Part shown: positions 55,195-64,000 of the stretch, in pieces
Position numbering within the stretch: position 1 is the first letter of the stretch
How the letters are laid out: the number at the start of each line of letters is the position of its first letter
Assembly: GCF_000974445.1 (NCBI RefSeq)
Contig: NZ_BBOJ01000028.1
Coordinates: forward strand, 62,001-126,000
Reading direction: 5' to 3'
DNA from: Lentzea aerocolonigenes
GTDB taxonomy: Bacteria > Actinomycetota > Actinomycetes > Mycobacteriales > Pseudonocardiaceae
DNA length: 64,000 nt
Translations under genes and position numbers: made by a program
Notes under the pieces: model-generated
What the model was told of the DNA's origin: nothing
Seen by the model: the letters and a program-made list of their open reading frames with translations, nothing else
Database searches by the model: none

Positions 55195-56156
55195 GGAAGT
55201 CTCTGCCCCAGGAGCAACGCCGCGGCCGCCGCGAACATCGCCGTCATCGTGCCGAGCAACAGCCACGGCTTCGACGCGTCCGCCTGCTTCTTCTCGTAGC
55301 CGATCTGCTCGCCGAGCGTGTCGTAGACCCGGCGCAGCTCCTCGGCGGAGGCGGCCTTGAAGAACTCGCCGCCGGAGATCTTCGCGATCTCCTTCATCGA
55401 GTCGTCGTCGACCGGCACGGACTGCTGCCGTCCCTCGATGTCGACCACGCCGTCCTCGGTGCCGAACGAGATCGTGGAGATCGGGATCCCGGCCTTCTTG
55501 GCGTCCTCGGCCGCGTCGAACGCCTTGCGCGTACCGACCGTCTCCTTGCCGTCCGTCATCAGCACGATGCGGGCGGGCGGCGGACCCTCGGCGCCACCGA
55601 CGACCTTGCCGAACGAGTCGATCGACGCCATGGCGGCCACCAGCGCGTCACCGGTCGCGGTCGACTGGGCGAGCTTGAGCCCGTCGATCGACTGCGTGAC
55701 GGCCGCGCGGTCCGTCGTCGGCGCGACCAGCACGGTGGCCGAGCCGGCGAACGAGATCAGGCCGAGGTTGATGCCCGGCGTCAGGCCCTCGGCGAACGAC
55801 TTGGCGGCCACCTGCGCGGCCTCCAGGCGGGACGGCTTCACGTCCGTCGCCTTCATCGACAGCGACACGTCGACCACGAGCATCACGGTCGCCCGGTTGC
55901 GCGGCACCCGCTGCTCGGACGTCGGCCCGGCCAGTGCGACCGTCAGCAACGCCAGCGCGGCCAGCAGGAACGCCGCCGGGACGTGACGCGACCAGCGCTC
56001 CCGCTTGGGCGCGACCTTCTCCAGCAGCTCCAGGTTCGTGAACCGCAGCACCCGCTTGCGCCGCATCCGTTGTGCGACAACGTATCCGGCGCCGAGCAGG
56101 GCGACCGCGACCAGCAGCAGGAACCACCACGGGGCGACGAAGTTCGAGAAGCTCAC
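55191..56156 (-). CDS. BatA-like VWA membrane protein
   Basis: A 321-residue protein with membrane helices at the N-terminus ('VAPWWFLLLVAVALLGAGYV' and 'AAFLLAALALLTVALAG') and C-terminus ('LLLGTMTAMFAAAAALLL'). Between them is a VWA domain with MIDAS 'VVDVSLSMKATD', 'STATGDALVAAMASI' and 'IVLMTDGKETVG'. With DUF58 and MoxR it makes the Bat-type operon often linked to stress or envelope-complex assembly. It overlaps DUF58 by 4 bases. Confidence 0.88.
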   Translation of the reverse strand: MSFSNFVAPWWFLLLVAVALLGAGYVVAQRMRRKRVLRFTNLELLEKVAPKRERWSRHVPAAFLLAALALLTVALAGPTSEQRVPRNRATVMLVVDVSLSMKATDVKPSRLEAAQVAAKSFAEGLTPGINLGLISFAGSATVLVAPTTDRAAVTQSIDGLKLAQSTATGDALVAAMASIDSFGKVVGGAEGPPPARIVLMTDGKETVGTRKAFDAAEDAKKAGIPISTISFGTEDGVVDIEGRQQSVPVDDDSMKEIAKISGGEFFKAASAEELRRVYDTLGEQIGYEKKQADASKPWLLLGTMTAMFAAAAALLLGQRLP

Positions 56157-57096
56157 GCGACACCCCCAGACCAGCGGCGCTTGCGCGCCACCACGAAACG
56201 AACCGTGTCCGCGATCCAGTCCGAGTCGGTCCGCAGCACCAGGTGCCCGGCGCCCGCGCGCCGCAGCCCCGCCGCCACCTCGGCCCGGTGTTCCGCGGCC
56301 GCCGCGTTGAACTCCTTGCGCAGCAACGCGGACGCGGTCACCTCGCGCTGCCGGCCGGTCTCCGGGTCGGACAGCACGACGGTGCCGACCTCGGGCAGGT
56401 CGACGTCACGCGGGTCGACGACCTCGATGGCGACGATGTCGTGCCGCGCGGACAACGCGCGCAGCGGCCGTTGCCACTCCATGCCGCCCAGGAAGTCCGA
56501 GATCACCACGATCAGGCCGCGCCGGCGTGGCGGACGGCGCAGCTGTTCGAGCAACGCCGCCAGGTCGCCGCGCGTGCCCTCGTCCGCGCGCGGCATCTCG
56601 GCGATCTTGCGGATCATGCCCCGCGCGTGGGCGAGGCCGCCGCGCGCCGGGATCCGGAGGTTCTCCGCGCCGGTCGAGACGGCGGCGCCGATGCGGTTGC
56701 CGCCACCGCGGGTCAGGTGCGCGACCGCGGCCGTCGCGGCGATGGCCAGGTCGCGCTTCTCGCAGACCGCCGTGCCGAAGTCGAGCGACGGTGACAGGTC
56801 GATCGCCACCCACGTCTCCAGCTCGCGGTCCGCGACCGTCTCACGGATGTGCGGCACCGTCGTGCGCGCCGTGACCGCCCAGTCCATCCGGCGCACGTCG
56901 TCGCCGGGCTGGTAGGTCCTGGCCTCGCCCGGTTCGGTGCCCGGTCCCGGCACGAGGCCGAGGTGGTTGCCCTGGAGCAGTCCGTCCAGGCGCCGCCGGA
57001 CGTCGAGCTCCAGCATGCGCAACGCGGCTTCCATGCGGACGCCACGCAGGACGGGTGGCGCCCACGAAGGGCGCTCGGCGGCGGTCTTGTCGCGGC

Positions 57097-57100
<4 letters not shown>
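56153..57100 (-). CDS. DUF58 domain protein (MoxR-associated)
   Basis: A 315-residue protein with the DUF58 signature 'GDDVRRMDWAVTARTTVPHI' followed by 'ETWVAIDLSPSLDFG', a VWA-like fold in which 'DLSPS' is the metal site. Downstream are 'LIVVISDFLGGMEW' and 'EVVDPRDVDLPEVG'. Partner of MoxR and the BatA-like protein; 4-base overlaps tie the three genes. Confidence 0.88.
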
Positions 57101-58146
<1,046 letters not shown>

Positions 58147-58207
58147 GTGCGGGCCTCCATGGAGAACAGGGTTTACCGATCGTGGGACAGTCTTGCTCTT
58201 CGCCTGT

Positions 58208-58738
58208 TCAACCGCTGTGAAGGGTGTCCAGGTCGGCGGGCGTGTCGACGTCCTGCGCCTCACCGGGCAAAGCGGACACCTCCACCGGGTCGAGTCGCTG
58301 AAGAGTCTTGCGCAGCGGCATGTCGCGCGGATCTTCAGGGAGGGCTTCGCGCAGTGCGGCCGTGTTCCAGACGCCGATCAGCCACTGCGTGCGATCGTCG
58401 GTGAGCACAGCGTTGCGTCCAGCGGCGCGCAGTCTCGCGATGGTGTCCTTCGTGAGGCCGGGCTGGTCGACCGCGAGCACCGCGACCCACTCCGCCCGTA
58501 CGTGCCCGAGCCCCGCGGCGAGCCCGGCCAGCGGACCTCCGCCGGGTGGGTCCTCGCGCGCCCAGATGACGCCGGGAACGTCTTTCTCCGGCCCCACCAC
58601 GACGATCTCACCCGCATCGTCCACAACGGACAGAACGTGGTCCAGCAGGGTCGCGTCCCGGTAGGACAGTGCCGCCTTGTCGACGCCGCCGAGCCGTTCA
58701 CCCCTGCCCCCGGTGAGGATGATCGCCGCGTACGTCAT
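58208..58738 (-). CDS. MobA-like molybdenum cofactor nucleotidyltransferase
   Basis: A 176-residue protein with 'AIILTGGRGERLGGVDKAAL', 'DPPGGGPLAGLAAGLG' and 'VAVLAVDQPGLT', the NTP-transferase pattern of MobA/MobB-like enzymes (GTP:molybdopterin guanylyltransferase or a related nucleotidyltransferase). The acidic pair in 'VDQP' replaces the more common CDxP. It starts inside the TetR stop (ATGA). The association with TetR is probably positional. Confidence 0.75.
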   Translation of the reverse strand: MTYAAIILTGGRGERLGGVDKAALSYRDATLLDHVLSVVDDAGEIVVVGPEKDVPGVIWAREDPPGGGPLAGLAAGLGHVRAEWVAVLAVDQPGLTKDTIARLRAAGRNAVLTDDRTQWLIGVWNTAALREALPEDPRDMPLRKTLQRLDPVEVSALPGEAQDVDTPADLDTLHSG

Positions 58739-59418
58739 GAGCGTCCCTTGATGTGTGCCGCAACGCCTTCCAGGAACAGGTGCAGGCCGAAGTCGAAGTC
58801 GGCCCCGAGGTCCTCGGCGCGGACCACGTCGTCGAGGTCGAAGACGCCGGCCTCGATGATCTCGGCGAGCGCGGGCATCGCACCGGGGTCGACGATCTCG
58901 CGCAACCGCTGCCCGTACTGGTGGTTGAACCGGCCGGGGTCGGCCTCGAAGCCCTGGGCCAGCGTGCCGATCAGCCGTGCCTCGCCCTGCACGAACGTCG
59001 ACAGGCCCATCACGACGCCGATCTTCTCCCCCGGCTCCAGCGGAACGTCTTCGAGGGCGGTGAGCGCGCTGTCGAGCCAGGCGAGGTTCTTCGGGCCGGA
59101 CGGCGGGCCGCTGATCGGGATCTGCAGGAACCACGGCCGCCTGCGGATGGCCGCGAGCACGGCTTTCGCCCAGAACCCGAGCTTGTCGCGCCAGTCGCCG
59201 TCCGGCAGCGGAGGCGGCTCCTCCATCGCCGAGTCCCACATCAGCGCGAGGAGCTCGTCTTTGCTCTTCACGTGCCGATAGAGCGCCATCGTCGCGTTGC
59301 CCATCTCCTGCGCGACGCGTGCCATCGACACGGCAGCGAGCCCTTCGGCGTCCGCGACCGCGATGGCGGCCCGCGTGATGTCGGCGGCGTCGATGGTCGG
59401 CTTGCGCCCCCTCTTCAT
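58735..59418 (-). CDS. TetR-family repressor
   Basis: A 227-residue regulator with HTH 'AAIAVADAEGLAAVSMARVA' then 'NATMALYRHVKSKDELLALM', the standard TetR DNA-binding domain, and a TetR_C-like ligand domain. It is divergent from the DrrAB exporter and a double palindrome lies between them, so autoregulation and exporter control are likely. Confidence 0.92.
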   Translation of the reverse strand: MKRGRKPTIDAADITRAAIAVADAEGLAAVSMARVAQEMGNATMALYRHVKSKDELLALMWDSAMEEPPPLPDGDWRDKLGFWAKAVLAAIRRRPWFLQIPISGPPSGPKNLAWLDSALTALEDVPLEPGEKIGVVMGLSTFVQGEARLIGTLAQGFEADPGRFNHQYGQRLREIVDPGAMPALAEIIEAGVFDLDDVVRAEDLGADFDFGLHLFLEGVAAHIKGRS

Positions 59419-59451
59419 GCACCCCTGCTTTGCATGTGACTAGTCAAACAG

Positions 59452-59498
59452 ATGCGTATCCCATACGCTAATTCCGATTTAGCGTATGGGATACGCAT
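59452..59498. promoter_or_regulatory. Double TetR operator: two 15-bp palindromes in a 19-bp inverted repeat
   Basis: GCGTAT-CCC-ATACGC (59454-59468) and GCGTAT-GGG-ATACGC (59482-59496), centres 28 bases apart, each a perfect palindrome. The pair also forms a larger perfect inverted repeat with 19-base arms (59452-59470 and 59480-59498). It lies between the TetR ATG and the DrrA GTG and likely covers both promoters; AAAGGGGG follows for DrrA. Confidence 0.85.
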
Positions 59499-59513
59499 AA
59501 AAGGGGGTGGCAA

Positions 59514-60413
59514 GTGATCGTCGAGACGACCGGGCTGACGAAGAGCTACGGGACCAACACCGTGCTCACCGGCCTGGACCTGGAGGTCGCGGAGGGGTCG
59601 GTGCTCGCGCTGCTCGGGCCGAACGGCGCGGGCAAGACGACCACGATCCGGATCCTGAGCACGCTGACCAGGCCGGACGGCGGGACGGCGCGCATCGCGG
59701 GGTTCGACGTGGTGCGGGAGGCGGCGAAGGTGCGCGAGGTGATCAGCCTGACCGGCCAGTACGCGGCCGTGGACGAGGAGCAGACCGGCCGGGAGAACCT
59801 GGTGATGATCGCGCGGCTGCGTCGTTTCTCCCGCTCGGCGGCTCGATCGCGGTCGGCGGACCTGCTGGAGCGGTTCGACCTGGTGGACGCGGCCGACCGC
59901 AGGGTCCGCACGTACTCCGGTGGCATGCGACGGCGGCTGGACCTCGCGATGAGCCTGGTCGCACGGCCGCGGCTGCTGTTCCTGGACGAGCCGACGACCG
60001 GCCTCGACCCGGTGAGCCGCACGACGATGTGGGACGCGATCGGCGAGCTGGTGCGCGAGGGCGTGACGATCTTCCTCACGACCCAGTACCTGGAGGAGGC
60101 CGACCGGCTCGCGGACCGGATCGTGGTGCTGCACCGCGGTGGCGTGGTCGCGGACGGCACCGCCGACGCGCTCAAGAACCAGGTCGGCGGGACCCGCCTC
60201 GACCTCGACTTCGGCACCGCCCTCGACGCCGGGCGCGCGGAGGTCCTGGTCGGCGGCGTGCGGACCGGGTCGCGACTGAGCACGCCGTCCGACGGCAGCG
60301 CGGCCCACCTGCACCGCGTGCTGGACGACCTGCGGGTCGCCGGTGTGCACCCGGAACGCGTGTCCACCCACCGCCCGACGCTCGACGACGTGTTCGTGGC
60401 GGTGGCGGCATGA
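59514..60413 (+). CDS. DrrA-type ABC exporter ATPase
   Basis: A 299-residue ATPase with Walker A GPNGAGKTTT, Q-loop 'ISLTGQYAAVDEEQTGRENL', signature 'YSGGMRRRLDLAMSL', Walker B 'LLFLDEPTTGLDP', and switch His replaced by Gln in 'IFLTTQYLEEADRLADRI', as in DrrA proteins. The C-terminal domain 'VSTHRPTLDDVFVAVA' is typical. GTG start with AAAGGGGG upstream. It overlaps the permease by 4 bases. Likely drug resistance under TetR control. Confidence 0.95.
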   Translation: MIVETTGLTKSYGTNTVLTGLDLEVAEGSVLALLGPNGAGKTTTIRILSTLTRPDGGTARIAGFDVVREAAKVREVISLTGQYAAVDEEQTGRENLVMIARLRRFSRSAARSRSADLLERFDLVDAADRRVRTYSGGMRRRLDLAMSLVARPRLLFLDEPTTGLDPVSRTTMWDAIGELVREGVTIFLTTQYLEEADRLADRIVVLHRGGVVADGTADALKNQVGGTRLDLDFGTALDAGRAEVLVGGVRTGSRLSTPSDGSAAHLHRVLDDLRVAGVHPERVSTHRPTLDDVFVAVAA

Positions 60414-61153
60414 CCGGAACGCTCACGATGGTCGGCCGCAGCGTGCGGTTGAGCCGGCGCAACGTCGACACGCTGCTGATGTCGATCCTTCTGCCGGTGA
60501 TGATGATGGCGTTGTTCGTCTACGTGTTCGGTGGCGCGATCGCCACGGGAACGTCCTATGTGAACTACGTGGTGCCCGGAATCATCGTGCTGTGCACCGG
60601 TTACGGCGCCACGTCCACCGCGATGTCGGTGGCCGACGACATGAAGAAGGGCACGATCGACCGGTTCCGCTCGATGCCGGTCAGCAGCTTCGCCGTGCTG
60701 ACCGGTCACGTCACCGCGTCCGTCGCCCGCAACGCCCTCGCCACGGCGATCGTCGTGCTGGCCGCCGTCGGGATGGGGTTCCGCCCGTCGGCGACCCTGC
60801 TCGGCTGGGTGCTCGCGCTGGGCTTGCTGCTGCTCTACGTGCTGGCGTTGTCGTGGCTCGCGGCGGCCGTGGGCGTCGTCGCGCGGTCGGTGGAGTCGGC
60901 GAGCGTGTTCAGCTTCTTCATGCTGTTCCTGCCGTACCTGAGCAGCGCGTTCGTGCCGACCGCGACGATGCCCGCGGTGCTGCGGGTGATCAGCGAGCAC
61001 CAGCCGATCACGCCGATCATCGAAACGGTGCGGGCGTTGCTGACCTCGGCGCCGGCCACGTCCGGCTGGCTCGCGCTGACGTGGGCCGGCGGACTGCTGG
61101 TGGCCGCTTTCTCGTTGGCCACGTGGCTCTTCCGGCGCGTCAGTTCCCGTTGA
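60410..61153 (+). CDS. DrrB-type ABC-2 permease
   Basis: A 247-residue six-helix permease with 'LLMSILLPVMMMALFVYVFG', the DrrB core 'TSYVNYVVPGIIVLCTGYGA' and 'DDMKKGTIDRFRSMPVSSFA'. Forms the export channel with DrrA (ATGA overlap). Its last 14 bases overlap the convergent aldo/keto reductase gene. Confidence 0.93.
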   Translation: MTGTLTMVGRSVRLSRRNVDTLLMSILLPVMMMALFVYVFGGAIATGTSYVNYVVPGIIVLCTGYGATSTAMSVADDMKKGTIDRFRSMPVSSFAVLTGHVTASVARNALATAIVVLAAVGMGFRPSATLLGWVLALGLLLLYVLALSWLAAAVGVVARSVESASVFSFFMLFLPYLSSAFVPTATMPAVLRVISEHQPITPIIETVRALLTSAPATSGWLALTWAGGLLVAAFSLATWLFRRVSSR

Positions 61154-62021
61154 GGTGCAGCGCGTCGAGGCGGGTGAGCTCCTCCGGCGTGAGGACGAGC
61201 TGGCCCGCCTCCACGTTCTGCCGCAGGTGGGCCGGATCCCCGGTGCCGGGGATGACCAGCACGTGCGGTCCCCGTGCGAGCGTCCACGCCAGCCTGACCT
61301 GGGCGGGCGTGGCGTCGTGCGCGGCGGCGATCGCGGTGACCTCGTCGTCCTCGGCCGAGGTGCCGGCTTCCTTGTTCGCGCCGGCGAGCGCGAAGAACGG
61401 CACGAACGCGACGCCGCGTTCGCCGCAGACGCCGAGGAAGTCGTCCTGGTCGGGGTGGTGGCCGAGCCCGTAGGAGTTCTGCACGCACACCACGGGCGCG
61501 ATCCGCTGCGCCTGGTCGAGGTGGTGCGGCCGGACGTTCGACAGCCCGAGGTGCCTGACGAGCCCTTCCTGCCGGAGTCCCGCGAGCTGCTCGAAGTGGG
61601 CGCTGACGTCGTCCAGGCCGCTGACCCGCAGGTTCACCACGTCGAGGTGGTCGCGACCGAGCTGGCGCAGGTTCTCCTCGACCTGGCCGCGGAGCTGTTC
61701 CGGCGTGGCGAGCGGCAGCCACTCCCCCTGCGGCGTGCGGCTCGGGCCGACCTTGGTGGTGATCACCAGGTCGGCCGGGTACGGCGAGAGCGCGCTGTTG
61801 ATCAGCTCGTTCGCCGATCTGGTGGCGGAGAAGTAGAACGCGGCCGTGTCGACGTGGTTGACGCCCAGCTCGACGGCCGTGCGCAGGACCTCGATCGCCT
61901 GCGCGCGGTCACGTGGTCGCGCGTGCGGGTCGAACGCCGTGCCCTGCTGCGGCAGGCGCATCGCTCCGAAGCCGATCCGGTTCACGGTGAGGTCACCCAG
62001 TCGCCACGTCACCGGGTCCAC
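61140..62021 (-). CDS. Aldo/keto reductase
   Basis: A 293-residue NADPH-dependent reductase with 'NRIGFGAMRLPQQG', 'GVNHVDTAAFYFSATRSANE' (Asp and Tyr of the catalytic site), 'DLVITTKVG' (Lys) and 'RHLGLSNVRPHHLDQA'. Substrate unknown. A GTG at 62021 is used; the divergent DUF2203 GTG is 18 bases away. Confidence 0.92.
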   Translation of the reverse strand: MDPVTWRLGDLTVNRIGFGAMRLPQQGTAFDPHARPRDRAQAIEVLRTAVELGVNHVDTAAFYFSATRSANELINSALSPYPADLVITTKVGPSRTPQGEWLPLATPEQLRGQVEENLRQLGRDHLDVVNLRVSGLDDVSAHFEQLAGLRQEGLVRHLGLSNVRPHHLDQAQRIAPVVCVQNSYGLGHHPDQDDFLGVCGERGVAFVPFFALAGANKEAGTSAEDDEVTAIAAAHDATPAQVRLAWTLARGPHVLVIPGTGDPAHLRQNVEAGQLVLTPEELTRLDALHLNGN

Positions 62022-62039
62022 TGTGCCAGCCTTGGTGTC

Positions 62040-62390
62040 GTGGGACTGTTCACCCTCTCCGAAGCCCAGGCCGAGCTCGCCCGGTTGTTGCCGGTGCTGG
62101 ACGAGATCGTGCGCCTGCGCGCCGACGCGGCCGAGCTGGCCGTCGGCTCGTCCTCGCTGGGCGGCTTACCGGAGTTCAAGGCCGCGCAGGCCCGGCTGGA
62201 CGAGCTGATGGAGGCCGTCCAGCAGACCGGTGCCGAGCTGAAGGGGTTCGCGCCGCTGCTCGTCGACTTCCCGTCCGAGATGGACGGTGTGCCGGTGCTG
62301 CTGTGCTGGCTCGAGGGCGACCGGACGCTGTCCTGGTACCACCGGGCGGATCTGGGCTTCGCGGGGCGCAGGCCGCTCCCAGCGGAATGA
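62040..62390 (+). CDS. DUF2203-like protein
   Basis: A 116-residue protein with 'FTLSEAQAELARLLPVLDEI', a helical middle, 'LKGFAPLLVDFPSEMDG' and 'VLLCWLEGDRTLSWYHRADL', which matches the DUF2203 pattern. Function unknown. Its GTG lies 18 bases from the divergent AKR start, so both genes may be transcribed without leaders. It converges on the methyltransferase. Confidence 0.8.
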   Translation: MGLFTLSEAQAELARLLPVLDEIVRLRADAAELAVGSSSLGGLPEFKAAQARLDELMEAVQQTGAELKGFAPLLVDFPSEMDGVPVLLCWLEGDRTLSWYHRADLGFAGRRPLPAE

Positions 62391-62393
62391 TCT

Positions 62394-63134
62394 TCAGACC
62401 GGCTTGCGCCACACGGAGATGTGCTTCGTCGAGTCCTGGGTGAACGGAGCCCCGTCCCAGTCCGCGACGCGACGTTCCAGCTCGAGCCCGGCGATCCTGG
62501 CCATCAGGTCGAGCTCCGCCGGCCAGGCGTACCGGTGCCGGGAGTTGTTGCGGCGGTAGCGACCGTCGTCGCCGTCGCGGGTGAAGTGGTGCGACACGAG
62601 AATCTGCTCGACCAGGTCGAAGGTGTCGAAGCCGAGATGGTGCTCGGAGACGTCGAACGGCACCGCGACCTGGCCGGGCGTCAGGGACCGCAGCGGCGGC
62701 ACACCCAGCTCGATGACGAACCGGCCGCCGGGCGCCAGGTGCCGCGCGGCGTTGCGGAAGCACTCGACCTGCTCGTCCTGGGTGAGCAGGTTCGTGATGG
62801 TGTTGTAGACGAGGTAGACCAGGCTGAACTCACCGGGAACGACGGTGGTGGCCATGTCCCCGATGACCACCGGGAGCGCGTCCTCGTCGATCTTGCGCCG
62901 CAGCGCCGCCGCCATGTGCTCGGACAGTTCGATGCCCACCACCGGCACGCCGCGTTCCCGCAGCGGGACGCCCACTCGTCCGGTTCCGATCGCGAACTCC
63001 AGCGCCCGGCCGTCTCCGGCGAGCTCGGCGAGGAAGGCGAGAGTCGGTCCGAGAACCGCATCCGAGAACAGTTCGGTCTGCTCGGCGTCGTAGCGGTCGG
63101 CGGTCGCACGGGTCCACAGTTCACTGCTCGTCAC
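62394..63134 (-). CDS. Class I SAM-dependent methyltransferase
   Basis: A 246-residue enzyme with motif I 'ALEFAIGTGRVGVPLRERG', 'VVGIELSEHMAAAL' (acidic end of strand 2), 'LPVVIGDMATTVV', and 'VYLVYNTITNLLTQDEQV'. The C-terminal half is as in small-molecule methyltransferases of the SAM-dependent family; the substrate is unknown. I used GTG 63134 with AAGGTGG six bases upstream. Confidence 0.88.
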   Translation of the reverse strand: MTSSELWTRATADRYDAEQTELFSDAVLGPTLAFLAELAGDGRALEFAIGTGRVGVPLRERGVPVVGIELSEHMAAALRRKIDEDALPVVIGDMATTVVPGEFSLVYLVYNTITNLLTQDEQVECFRNAARHLAPGGRFVIELGVPPLRSLTPGQVAVPFDVSEHHLGFDTFDLVEQILVSHHFTRDGDDGRYRRNNSRHRYAWPAELDLMARIAGLELERRVADWDGAPFTQDSTKHISVWRKPV

Positions 63135-63195
63135 GGGCAACCACCTTGCCGAGCGCCGAGGGTGCTGTCGACGCATTTACGCCGCGGACGGAGTT

Positions 63196-64000
63196 CTAGG
63201 GCGCGAGGAAGCCCGCGATCAGCAGGACACCGATCAGGCCCGCGATCAGGCCGAGCGCGGCGAGGTACTGCTTCGCGGTGGTGCGGCCGGGAATGCGGTG
63301 CAGGATGATGCCCGCGGCCACGGTGAGCGCGCCGGCGATCGGCACCAGCGCGCGCCACGCCTTGTCCCACGTGAACGGCAGGTAGTCGTCCGCGCCGTAC
63401 AGCGACAGGATCAGCGCGGGCAGGCCGAGTCCGGCGGCGGCCGCGGCGGCGAGCGTGTTGAACCGTTGCTGCGCCTCGCCTTCCTGCGCCACGGCGAACG
63501 TCGACACGCTGCTGAGCAACGACTGCAGCCGGGTGACCTCGTCGCCGAGCTCGGCGTCGATGGCCTCGCAGTGGCGCATGGTGACGGTGTTGAAGCGTCC
63601 CTCGCGGATGGCCTCACGCGCGTGGTCACGGGCACGGCTGAACGCCAGGGACAGCTCCACCAGCTGCGCCATGACCATGCGCAGGGCGGTGTTCTTGCGT
63701 TGTGCCAACAGGTCCGCGACCTGACGTTCCATCTCGTACCGCAGGCCGCGCAGGTCCGCGACGGTGTTGCGGGACCCCTCCGCGAGCGCCTTGGCGATCG
63801 TCAGCGCCCGCTCACGCCCGTCGACGGGGTGGGCGGGTTCGTCCAGCGATCCGGCGAGGTCGTCCGCGGAGAAGCTGCTCTGGCGCCAGCCCTGTTCGTC
63901 GCTCCACGCCGCGCGGACGACGATCTCGACGCTGGTGCCGTCCGTGCGCGCCTCGCCGACGAGGATCTTGCGGTGTTCACGGCCGGTGATCCGCACGAAC
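63196..64000 (-). CDS. Coiled-coil protein with two C-terminal membrane helices, truncated by window edge
   Basis: The frame runs out of the window at 64000; the visible part is about 267 residues. It has a beta-rich start ('GEARTDGTSVEIVVRAAW'), a long charged coiled-coil region ('LRYEMERQVADLLAQRKN', 'LELSLAFSRARDHAREAI'), a second helical part, and two hydrophobic helices ('ALVPIAGALTVAAGIILHRI', 'YLAALGLIAGLIGVLLIAGF'). I do not recognise the family; topology recalls CorA-like or CATRA-like ends, which I cannot confirm. Confidence 0.55.
   Translation of the reverse strand, partial: FVRITGREHRKILVGEARTDGTSVEIVVRAAWSDEQGWRQSSFSADDLAGSLDEPAHPVDGRERALTIAKALAEGSRNTVADLRGLRYEMERQVADLLAQRKNTALRMVMAQLVELSLAFSRARDHAREAIREGRFNTVTMRHCEAIDAELGDEVTRLQSLLSSVSTFAVAQEGEAQQRFNTLAAAAAAGLGLPALILSLYGADDYLPFTWDKAWRALVPIAGALTVAAGIILHRIPGRTTAKQYLAALGLIAGLIGVLLIAGFLAP

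Overview
The window is 64 kb of very GC-rich DNA with GTG/TTG starts, many ATGA stop/start overlaps and several apparently leaderless genes. It has the marker genes of a mycothiol-making, FAS-II-containing filamentous actinobacterium: mshC, a mabA/inhA-like fabG-fabI pair followed by a four-cysteine ferrochelatase, PAC2, clpS, aa3-type ctaD and streptogrisin-like proteases. The gene content best suggests a Pseudonocardiales-type organism (Lentzea/Saccharothrix/Actinosynnema-like), but this is inference and not proof. I saw no rRNA, tRNA, CRISPR array, insertion sequence or prophage.

Layout. 1-2.9 kb: the end of a CbtA-like cobalt transporter, a probably frameshifted secreted NucA/NucB nuclease, and a divergent SMI1/KNR4-like gene. 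2.9-8.0 kb: HAD phosphatase and metH, back to back with a PAC2 gene. 8.0-8.4 kb: an intergenic region with two palindromic repeat elements. 8.4-12.6 kb: an MFS exporter and an ABC exporter with its divergent regulator and operator. 12.6-15.9 kb: two divergent secreted proteases (S1 and S8). 16-17.2 kb: hypothetical, clpS and a DUF2017-like gene. 17.2-18.7 kb: a LOG phosphoribohydrolase head to head with a Tzs/FasD-type isopentenyltransferase, which makes a compact cytokinin-synthesis locus. 18.7-24.4 kb: mshC and a large secreted GH2 beta-galactosidase-like enzyme. 24.4-30.5 kb: an SPFH/stomatin gene, a giant caspase-like/P-loop NTPase/TPR-like protein, and an LCAT-like lipase whose start directly follows the NTPase stop codon. 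This is the best candidate for an undescribed conflict or cell-death module. 30.5-34.4 kb: ctaD, a frameshifted merR gene, an SCO6745-like gene and DUF4240.

34.6-43.5 kb: a small membrane protein, a MoxR/VWA pair, a YcxB-like protein, a hypothetical, and a coupled pair of solute-binding proteins (one fused to a VWA domain) with no ABC permease. 43.5-47.7 kb: an ABC-2 exporter, ferrochelatase, fabI and fabG, with a third copy of the palindromic repeat. 47.8-51.7 kb: a FAD/Fe-S dehydrogenase convergent with a KgtP-like MHS transporter. 51.8-55.2 kb: response regulator, sensor kinase, orphan TAXI lipoprotein and a RibD-C-type reductase in one overlapping run. 55.2-58.1 kb: BatA-like VWA, DUF58 and MoxR. 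58.2-61.2 kb: MobA-like gene, TetR, and a divergent DrrAB exporter with two strong palindromic operators between them. 61.1-64 kb: aldo/keto reductase, DUF2203, methyltransferase, and a coiled-coil membrane protein cut by the window edge.

The genes form many small, tightly packed operons. The common themes are envelope and export functions, VWA/MoxR chaperone systems, secreted hydrolases, and signalling or conflict proteins.
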